NCBI GenBank assembly: GCA_959602875.1
Contig: CAUGVQ010000016.1
Location: forward strand, 1-27,247
DNA length: 27,247 nt
Direction: 5' to 3'
DNA from: an uncultured Collinsella sp.
GTDB taxonomy: Bacteria; Actinomycetota; Coriobacteriia; Coriobacteriales; Coriobacteriaceae
Under the pieces are notes generated by a model. It saw only the letters and a program-made list of their open reading frames with translations, was not told the origin of the DNA and did not search any database. The position numbers were made by a program, and so were the translations under genes. Positions 21,768 through 27,247 of this stretch are shown piece after piece (position 1 is the first letter of the stretch; each line of letters starts with the position of its first letter).

Positions 21768-23825
21768 GTCGTTCGGCCCGATGCGGCGCATGCGCTGCAC
21801 CTCTTTGAACTTGGTGAACATGGGCACGTACTCGATGGAGACGCTCGAGTTCTCCAAGCCGTACCAACGCGCCGGCGAACCCGCCCAGCGGCGGATCGCG
21901 TACTTGAGCGCGATGGCGGTGCGCTCGTGATGGTCCACGTCGCTTTCGGGCGAGAGGGTCTTGCGCAGCATGAAGAACATGAACGAGCCCACGGGGCCCG
22001 GCTTCTTGTAGACCGAGTACTCGTGCACCTGCGCGGGCAGCTCGCCGGTGGCGGAAAGGTCCTGAACCACCTGACGGAGATAGGCGTTAACGCGCTGCGG
22101 CACCTTGTAACCAAGGTAGAGGTGCACGCGATAGACGTAGTCGGTGTCAAAGTTCTCGACCGAGTACGCAAAGGTGTGCGGCTCGTCCATCGTCTGGATG
22201 TTGATGAACCACCAGGCCTTGGCGCGCTTGGGGTGCTTGTCCAGGATCGAGTAGAGGATGTCGCGGTCGAGGAAGTCGGTGTTGGTGCCGTTGGTGAGGT
22301 AGACCAGGTTGTCGCTCACGAGGTCGTAGGTAGTGTCGTGACGCAGGCGGTCGAGCTGGTCGAGGTAGTTCTTGATGGGCAAGAGCGTTGCCTGGCGGCG
22401 CTCGACGGCGGTGCCGGCGTACCAGCAGAGCATGATCGCCATAATGAGTGCGGCCATAAGCAGGGTGAAGTAGCCGCCGTGGAAGAACTTGGTGAGCGAG
22501 GAGATGAGGAACGAGCCCTCAAGCAGCGCAAAGAACACCACAAAGATCCACGGGAACACCTTTACACGGCGAAGCTTATGCAGGTAGAAGAAGAGCAGAA
22601 GCGTCGTGCAGAGCATGGTGATGGTGATGGCAAGGCCGTAGGCCGCCTCCATGTGCGCGGAGCTCTGGAACAGCAACACCACGATGACGCAGCCGATCCA
22701 CAGCACGTAGTTGACCATGGGGATGTAGAGCTGGCCCTTGGTCTCGGCCGGGTAGAACGTCTGCATGTGCGGCATGAGGTCGAGGCGGATTGCCTCGGAA
22801 ACCAGGCTGAAGGCGCCGGTGATGAGCGCCTGAGAGGCGATGATGGCCGCCGCGGTGGAAAGTAGAACCGCGAACGGACGGATGCCCGGGTCGAGCATCT
22901 GGAAGAACGGGTTCAGGTCCTCGATGGCGAGGAGCTCGGCGTTGCCCGCGTTGGAGAGCAGCCATGCGCCCTGGCCAAGGTAGGAGAACAGCAGGCAGAT
23001 CTTGACGAACGGCCAGGTGGCGTAGATGTTGCCGCGGCCGACGTGGCCCATGTCGGAGTAGAGCGCCTCGGCACCGGTGGTGGCGAGGAAGCAGCTGCCC
23101 AGAATCATAAAGCCCGCGTAGTTGTTGGGCGAGAGCAAGAACTGAATGCCGTAGAGCGGGTTGATCGCCAAAAAGACGATGGGATTATCGACCACGTGCA
23201 TGAGGCCCATGACGCCGAGGAAGATGAACCAGAGCGTCATCACGGGGCCAAAGGCGCGGCCGATTTTGCTCGTGCCGGCGCGCTGCACCACAAAGAGCAG
23301 GCAGATGATGGCGAGCGTGATGGCGACGACGTTCATTTGGTTATCGCCAATGACCTGGTAGACCTCGGGGATGGTGCGCAGACCCTCGATAGCCGTCGTC
23401 ACGGTGACGGCGGGGGTGAGGATGCCGTCGGCAAGCAGCGCCGAGCCGCCGAGCATGGCGGGGATGATGAGCCACTTGCCAAAGCGACGCACGATCGAGT
23501 AGAGCGCGAAGATGCCGCCCTCGCCGTGGTTATCGGCCTTGAGCGAGATCAGCACGTACTTAACGGTGGTAAGCAGCGTCACCGTCCAAATGACGAGCGA
23601 CAGCGCGCCGAGCACGAACTCCTGGTTCACGCTCATGATGCCGCCGTTGCCGGCAACGAGCGCCTTGGTGACGTACATGGGCGACGTTCCGATGTCGCCA
23701 TAGACAACACCCAAGGTGACGAGCATCGCGCCGACGCTCACCGGGATAGCGGGATGCGCCCCGCTTGCGGCTTTATCGGTACCCTTTGCGGTGGCCGATA
23801 GGTCGCCGGTAGATTGTTTACTCAT
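21759..23825 (-). CDS. kup: KUP-family potassium uptake transporter
   Basis: This membrane protein of about 688 aa imports K+, probably with H+. The start at 23825 is chosen because GAGGAG lies about 10 bases upstream; the frame reads back to 23945 without a better site. The family hallmark GVVYGDIGTSPMYV (39-52) sits in the first helix, and GGIFALYS and LLADGILTPAVTVTTAIEG follow. About 12 membrane helices run to about 500. The remaining C-terminal domain is cytoplasmic and has TNTDFLDRDILYSIL and TFAYSVENFDTDYVYRVHLYLGYKVP, as in other Kup proteins. Length fits the usual 620-700 aa. It is transcribed from its own leader (23826-23978) with a TATAAT box. Confidence 0.95.
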   Translation of the reverse strand: MSKQSTGDLSATAKGTDKAASGAHPAIPVSVGAMLVTLGVVYGDIGTSPMYVTKALVAGNGGIMSVNQEFVLGALSLVIWTVTLLTTVKYVLISLKADNHGEGGIFALYSIVRRFGKWLIIPAMLGGSALLADGILTPAVTVTTAIEGLRTIPEVYQVIGDNQMNVVAITLAIICLLFVVQRAGTSKIGRAFGPVMTLWFIFLGVMGLMHVVDNPIVFLAINPLYGIQFLLSPNNYAGFMILGSCFLATTGAEALYSDMGHVGRGNIYATWPFVKICLLFSYLGQGAWLLSNAGNAELLAIEDLNPFFQMLDPGIRPFAVLLSTAAAIIASQALITGAFSLVSEAIRLDLMPHMQTFYPAETKGQLYIPMVNYVLWIGCVIVVLLFQSSAHMEAAYGLAITITMLCTTLLLFFYLHKLRRVKVFPWIFVVFFALLEGSFLISSLTKFFHGGYFTLLMAALIMAIMLCWYAGTAVERRQATLLPIKNYLDQLDRLRHDTTYDLVSDNLVYLTNGTNTDFLDRDILYSILDKHPKRAKAWWFINIQTMDEPHTFAYSVENFDTDYVYRVHLYLGYKVPQRVNAYLRQVVQDLSATGELPAQVHEYSVYKKPGPVGSFMFFMLRKTLSPESDVDHHERTAIALKYAIRRWAGSPARWYGLENSSVSIEYVPMFTKFKEVQRMRRIGPNDRP

Positions 23826-23943
23826 GGAAGAAAGCTCCTCTAAGACGCCTGCGATGCCGCCTGCCCGCACGCGGGCGGGCCCGATGCAAAGCAGACGATG
23901 GCCGAGGTGCCCCGCAGGGAGCATGCTCGGCCTGATGATGGGC
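23826..23943 (-). promoter_or_regulatory. Structured GC-rich leader of kup
   Basis: In the transcript direction two strong hairpins are possible: GGCCGAG with CTCGGCC enclosing about 20 bases (around 23898-23932), and GCCCGC with GCGGGC around 23857-23876. This leader, of about 110 bases between the -10 box and the ribosome site, may regulate translation or transcription. I found no match to the known c-di-AMP riboswitch core. Confidence 0.4.
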
Positions 23944-23972
23944 ATTATAGCTATAGTGAACCCACTATGCTA
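23944..23972 (-). promoter_or_regulatory. kup -10 box overlapping an inverted repeat
   Basis: On the minus strand a perfect TATAAT occupies 23944-23949. The inverted repeat TAGCTATAGTG / CACTATGCTA (about 23948-23972, one bulged base) covers the space upstream. The repeat could be an operator for kup or a terminator for the methyltransferase gene that stops at 23979. No convincing -35 hexamer. Confidence 0.45.
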
Positions 23973-23978
23973 GAGCTT

Positions 23979-25181
23979 CTACCTGCTGTTCTGTACGCTG
24001 CGGACGAGGTAACAGCGGTGGATGCGGGCGTTGCGCGAGAAGTCCTCGGGAATCGTCTCGGCGGAGATGTCCTCAAGCACGACCCCGCGGCGCTCCAGCT
24101 CACGGATGTTGGGCCTAAAGGTGCGCAGGTTGCAGCTAAAGATTGCCTCGCCGTCCGGCGTCAGCAGGCCGGCCACGCCGCAGAGGAGCTCCACATGGTC
24201 GCGCTGCACGTCCCAGGTGCGCTGGCCCATCTTGCTTGAGTTGGAGAAGGTCGGCGGGTCGCAGAAGATAAGGTCCCAGCGGTTGGCCGGGTTTTTGCGC
24301 ATCTGGCGGACCCACGCCAGTACGTCGGCGCGCACAAAATGGTGCTCGGGGCCGGTGAAGCCGTTGCGCACCATATTGCGCTCCGCCCAGTCGAGGTAGG
24401 TGTTGGAGAGGTCGACGGTCACCGTCTCCTCCACGCCGGCGTCGGCGGCGTAGCAGGTGGCCGTGCCCGTGTAGGCAAAGAGGTTCAAAAACCAGCGACG
24501 CCCGCGCGCGTGCTCGCGCACGATGCCGCGCGTCACGCGGTGATCGAGGAAGATGCCCGTGTCGAGGTAGTCGTCGAAGTTCACTTCAAAGGTGAGGCCA
24601 CCCTCGCGGATAAGGGGGTGGGCGAGGGCCTCGCCCACTGGCGCCGCGACGCTTGAGGGCGCTTTACCGCTTGCAGGCGCGCCGCTTGAAGACGAGCCGG
24701 CTTTGCCGACGGTCGATTCCGCGGCACAGGTGCCGCTTGCACGGCCAAGGCCGCCGTGGCGCGGGTCGGCCTCGCCGGCGAGGGCGTACTGCGAGCCGCC
24801 GCGCGCCCGCAGGCGCTCGCGGGCGTGCACCTGGTCGGCAGGCACATCGAGCACGCGCGGCGCAATGGCGAGGATATCGGTCATGCGGGCGTGGGCAAGC
24901 GCAGGGTCGACCGTCTTGGGCGCAGCGTACTCGGCGATAACGAGCCAGCGGCCCGGCGTCTCGGACGCGCCCTCATACAGATCGATAGCGGCGGCGTAGT
25001 CGGGGAGGTCGGCGTCGTAGACGCGGTAGCAGGTGATGCCCTTGCGCGCTGCCCAGCGTCGGCGTAGGCGCGCGACCTTGATGAGACGCCGAGCAAACTG
25101 CTCGGACTCGGGCACGAGCACGGGTATGGGCTTGCCTTGGCCCACGTCGACGGTGGCCTGCGGCTTTTGATGGTCGGTCAT
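23979..25181 (-). CDS. RlmK-type class I SAM-dependent rRNA methyltransferase
   Basis: This protein of about 400 aa matches the C-terminal half of RlmKL (23S rRNA m7G2069 methyltransferase, E. coli numbering) without the RlmL half. Family blocks: FARRLIKVARLRRRWAARKG (29-48), CYRVYDADLPDYAAAIDLYE (51-70), VNFDDYLDTGIFLDHR (200-215), SAM motif I LNLFAYTGT (232-240), VDLSNTYLDWAERN (256-269), catalytic-type DPPTFSNSSKM (308-318), and FSCNLRTFRPN (348-358). A Ser/Ala/Gly-rich insertion of about 50 residues (about 138-187) separates the N-terminal region from the beta-hairpin before the catalytic core. AAGGAG lies before the ATG. The exact target base is inferred from family resemblance. It stands alone, 153 bases upstream of kup on the same strand. 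Confidence 0.9.
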   Translation of the reverse strand: MTDHQKPQATVDVGQGKPIPVLVPESEQFARRLIKVARLRRRWAARKGITCYRVYDADLPDYAAAIDLYEGASETPGRWLVIAEYAAPKTVDPALAHARMTDILAIAPRVLDVPADQVHARERLRARGGSQYALAGEADPRHGGLGRASGTCAAESTVGKAGSSSSGAPASGKAPSSVAAPVGEALAHPLIREGGLTFEVNFDDYLDTGIFLDHRVTRGIVREHARGRRWFLNLFAYTGTATCYAADAGVEETVTVDLSNTYLDWAERNMVRNGFTGPEHHFVRADVLAWVRQMRKNPANRWDLIFCDPPTFSNSSKMGQRTWDVQRDHVELLCGVAGLLTPDGEAIFSCNLRTFRPNIRELERRGVVLEDISAETIPEDFSRNARIHRCYLVRSVQNSR

Positions 25182-25237
25182 ACGTGCTCCTTACCCTGTG
25201 GGGGACGGCTAACCATGGTAAAGCACCGGCTGACTCT

Positions 25238-25304
25238 TGCCACGCCTCATGCAAAAACCGAAGTAATGAGCCTTGCCGGAAGAGTGGTGGCTGCCACGCG
25301 TCAT
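25238..25304. repeat. Imperfect 13-bp direct repeats
   Basis: TGCCACGCCTCAT (25238-25250) and TGCCACGCGTCAT (25292-25304) match at 12 of 13 positions, 54 bp apart, in the gap between the methyltransferase start and the MarR gene. They could be protein binding sites or chance. Confidence 0.25.
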
Positions 25305-25326
25305 CTACTGGGCTGGTAGACGTTAC

Positions 25327-25424
25327 TTGACCCGTCAAATGTTAAGAACCCGTACAATATTGCAACCTAATGATTTGGTACCTTGATAGTTGCGGATGAG
25401 GGGAGTAGACTTCTCCCGTCAAAT
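25327..25424 (+). promoter_or_regulatory. Candidate promoter and operator pair for the MarR-ABC operon
   Basis: CCCGTCAAAT occurs identically at 25331-25340 and 25415-25424, exactly 84 bp apart. The first lies in the hairpin palindrome TTGACCCGTCAA (25327-25338). A possible promoter sits between them: TTGCAA (25360-25365), 18-bp spacer, TGATAG (25384-25389). A GGGAG/CTCCC inverted pair (25401-25417) overlaps the second repeat. Autoregulation by the downstream MarR protein, possibly with DNA looping, is inferred. Confidence 0.45.
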
Positions 25425-25453
25425 CAAGTTGGGAGTATAGAGGGGAGGAACGT

Positions 25454-25948
25454 ATGTGTGACAAGCAAGAACAGAACGCGGGCGACAACACCGCTGCAAC
25501 GGCGCAGCCCGCTGACGAGGCGGCGCAAGCTGCCGACGACCTTGCGCGCGAGCTGCTGCACGGCCTCGGCTTCTGCGGGCACTATCTCCATTTCCGCAAC
25601 GGAGGCATGTCCGGACGAGCGCCTATCATCTGTCTCATCGCCAAACGCGGTGGCCAGATGTCGCAGCAGGAGCTCGGCGCCAGCTTTGAGCTCAAACCGG
25701 GGTCGCTCTCGGAGGTGCTCAACAAGATGGAGACCTGCGGCCTCATCGAGCGCAAGCGCAACCCCGAGGACCGCCGCCAGCTCACGGTTCGGCTCACCGA
25801 CGCCGGCTTTGAGCAGGCGCGCCTCGAGCAGGAGGGCCGTACCAGGTTTCGCGCCGAGGCGTTCACATGCCTCGACGACGCCGAGAAGCTCCAGCTTCTC
25901 GACATGCTTAAGCGCATTCGTACCAGATGGGAGGAACTAGATGCTTAA
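25454..25948 (+). CDS. MarR-family transcriptional regulator
   Basis: This DNA-binding protein of 164 aa has a winged helix-turn-helix: helix pair around MSQQELGASFELKPGSLSEV (69-88), then NKMETCGLIERKRNPEDRR (90-108) with the wing RRQLTVRLTDAG (107-118), the family signature. N- and C-terminal helices form the dimer interface. The N-terminal 25 residues are Ala/Gln/Asp-rich and probably disordered. GGGGAGGAA lies 4 bases before the ATG. Its stop overlaps the start of the ABC exporter gene (ATG at 25941), so the two are translated together, and it likely represses its own operon in response to an exporter substrate. A cysteine at residue 41, in GFCGHYLHF, might matter for sensing; not shown. 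Confidence 0.93.
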   Translation: MCDKQEQNAGDNTAATAQPADEAAQAADDLARELLHGLGFCGHYLHFRNGGMSGRAPIICLIAKRGGQMSQQELGASFELKPGSLSEVLNKMETCGLIERKRNPEDRRQLTVRLTDAGFEQARLEQEGRTRFRAEAFTCLDDAEKLQLLDMLKRIRTRWEELDA

Positions 25949-27247
25949 AACCCTGATGGCAAGCATCCGCGAGTACCGGAAGGCGGCCATCGCGACCCCG
26001 ATCATCGTGTCCGGCGAGGTTGTGATGGAGGTGGCGATCCCGTTCGTGACCGCCCAGCTCATCAACACCATCCAGGCCGGCGCTGGAGTGCACGAGATGC
26101 TGCCCTACGCGGGCATCCTGATTGCCATGGCGCTCGCCTCGCTCGCCTTTGGTATCGGCGCAGGCATCACCTGCTCCGAGGCTAGCTGCGGCTTTGCCAA
26201 GAACCTGCGTCACGACGTCTTTGCCGCTGTGCAGCGCTTCAGCTTCGCCAATATCGATCAGTTCTCGAGCTCCTCGCTCGTGACCCGCCTCACGACGGAC
26301 ATCACGAACGTCCAGCTCGCCTACATGATGGTCATCCGCACCGCCATCCGCTGCCCGATGCTGCTCATCGCCGGCATCATCATGGGCTTTGTCATGGGCG
26401 GCCCCATGGCTATCGTGTACGTGATCGTGGTGCCGCTTCTGGGCTTTGGCCTCTTCAAGGTCGTGCGTACCGTGCACCCGATCTTCCGCGCGGTCTTCCA
26501 TAAGTACGACGCGCTGAACGAGTCCATCGAGGAGAACGTCACCGGCATGCGCGACGTTAAGAGCTACGTGCGCCAGGAGTACGAGAAGGAGAAGTTCGGC
26601 CGCGCCGCTCGGGACGTCTGCCGCGACTTCACAAAGGCCGAGAAGATCCTCGCCTTCAACGCGCCGATGATGAACCTCGCCGTGTTCACGGTCTTTGCCG
26701 TGGTCATCCAGTTCGGTAGCTACCTCATCGTCTCCACCAAGGGCGTGGCACTGAACGTCGGCCAGTTCTCGGCCCTCACCACCTACGGCTTCATGATTCT
26801 CATGGCCCTCATGATGGTGTCGATGGTCTTTGCCATGATCACCATGGCGCAGGAGTCTGCCGAGCGTATCGTTGAGGTCATTGAGACCGAGCCCACCATC
26901 AAGAACCCGGAGAACCCGGTGACCGAGATGGCGGACGGCTCCATCGACTTTGATCACGTGACGTTCAAGTATTCCGAGAAGGCCGAGAACGCGGCGTTGA
27001 CCGACATCGACCTGCACATTCGCTCCGGCGAGACCATCGGCATCATGGGCGGTACCGGTTCGGCGAAGACCTCGCTCGTGAACCTTATCAGCCGTCTGTA
27101 CGACGTGACCGAGGGCTCCGTCAAGGTCGGCGGCGTGGACGTGCGCGACTACGACCTCGAGTTCCTGCGCAACAACGTGGCCGTGGTGTTTCAGAAGAAC
27201 GTGCTCTTCTCGGGCACCATCAAGGAGAACCTGCGCTGGGGCAACCC
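25941..27247 (+). CDS. ABC exporter half-transporter with altered Walker A (3' truncated)
   Basis: The frame opens at ATG 25941 (GGGAGGAAC just upstream, overlapping the MarR stop) and runs off the window at residue 435. The membrane domain of about six helices spans 1-305, with coupling segments ENVTGMRDVKSYVRQEYEKE (201-220) and MITMAQESAERIVEVIETEP near its end. The ATPase domain then begins. Walker A is GGTGSAKTS (370-378), with Ala375 in place of the invariant Gly before Lys. Sequence around it (LVNLISRLYDVTEG) is close to half A of the other exporter, so this is probably the degenerate member of a second heterodimer whose partner lies beyond the window. The Q-loop VFQKN (about 416-420) is the last visible motif. 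Control by the MarR protein suggests drug or bile-compound export; inferred. Confidence 0.92.
   Translation, partial: MLKTLMASIREYRKAAIATPIIVSGEVVMEVAIPFVTAQLINTIQAGAGVHEMLPYAGILIAMALASLAFGIGAGITCSEASCGFAKNLRHDVFAAVQRFSFANIDQFSSSSLVTRLTTDITNVQLAYMMVIRTAIRCPMLLIAGIIMGFVMGGPMAIVYVIVVPLLGFGLFKVVRTVHPIFRAVFHKYDALNESIEENVTGMRDVKSYVRQEYEKEKFGRAARDVCRDFTKAEKILAFNAPMMNLAVFTVFAVVIQFGSYLIVSTKGVALNVGQFSALTTYGFMILMALMMVSMVFAMITMAQESAERIVEVIETEPTIKNPENPVTEMADGSIDFDHVTFKYSEKAENAALTDIDLHIRSGETIGIMGGTGSAKTSLVNLISRLYDVTEGSVKVGGVDVRDYDLEFLRNNVAVVFQKNVLFSGTIKENLRWGN

Noticed and set aside
21747..22865. 372-codon open frame on the + strand
   Set aside because: Antisense shadow of kup.
23826..23978. c-di-AMP (ydaO-type) riboswitch upstream of kup
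   Set aside because: The leader is short and the conserved core segments I know for that class are not visible.
25908..27017. 369-codon open frame on the - strand
   Set aside because: Antisense to the MarR-linked ABC exporter, His/Asp-rich without domains.
1..27247. CRISPR array, tRNA or rRNA genes
   Set aside because: No regularly spaced repeats, no cloverleaf-like conserved boxes and no rRNA-like segments were noticed; a dedicated tRNA scan was not possible.

Overview
The window is about 27 kb of GC-rich, densely coding bacterial DNA. Ribosome binding sites are strong and purine-rich, genes overlap by 1-11 bases, and GTG/TTG starts occur. GC content, a KUP potassium transporter, LTA-synthase-family and MarR/ABC-exporter content, and a BilS-like flavodoxin together suggest a gut-type actinobacterium of class Coriobacteriia (Collinsella/Olsenella/Enorma-like). 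This is an inference from protein style, not a search result.

Region 1 (1-5813, + strand) is a tightly packed signalling operon. It holds the tail of one hybrid histidine kinase, a complete hybrid kinase with two receivers, a membrane GGDEF diguanylate cyclase with an intact inhibitory site, a receiver-HD-GYP phosphodiesterase and a free-standing Hpt protein. It reads as a multistep phosphorelay that both makes and destroys cyclic di-GMP. Region 2 (5814-7239) is a gene-poor, locally AT-richer stretch. It carries a 197-bp element with 38-bp imperfect inverted ends and then a DUF559/Vsr-like PD-(D/E)XK protein.

Region 3 (7288-12543, - strand) is a seven-gene type IV pilus / type II secretion-like operon. 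Reading with transcription, it encodes a transglutaminase-like lipoprotein, a GspF/PilC inner-membrane protein, four small single-span (pseudo)pilin-like proteins and a PilT-family ATPase. No PilB-type assembly ATPase, prepilin peptidase, secretin or canonical major pilin is visible, which makes it the best candidate here for a poorly described system. Region 4 (12810-16488, +) encodes a heterodimeric ABC exporter with one degenerate and one canonical ATP site. It is followed by a 412-bp gap that carries a second short inverted-repeat element.

Region 5 (16901-25181) is mostly single genes: a BilS-like flavodoxin, a tyrosine/serine phosphatase, a convergent LTA-synthase-like sulfatase-fold membrane enzyme, a divergent nitroreductase, Kup, and a stand-alone RlmK-type rRNA methyltransferase. 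Region 6 (25182-end) is a MarR regulator preceded by a pair of identical 10-bp repeats 84 bp apart. It overlaps the start of a second ABC exporter, truncated by the window edge, whose Walker A motif is non-canonical. I saw no tRNA, rRNA, CRISPR array or recognisable transposase gene.
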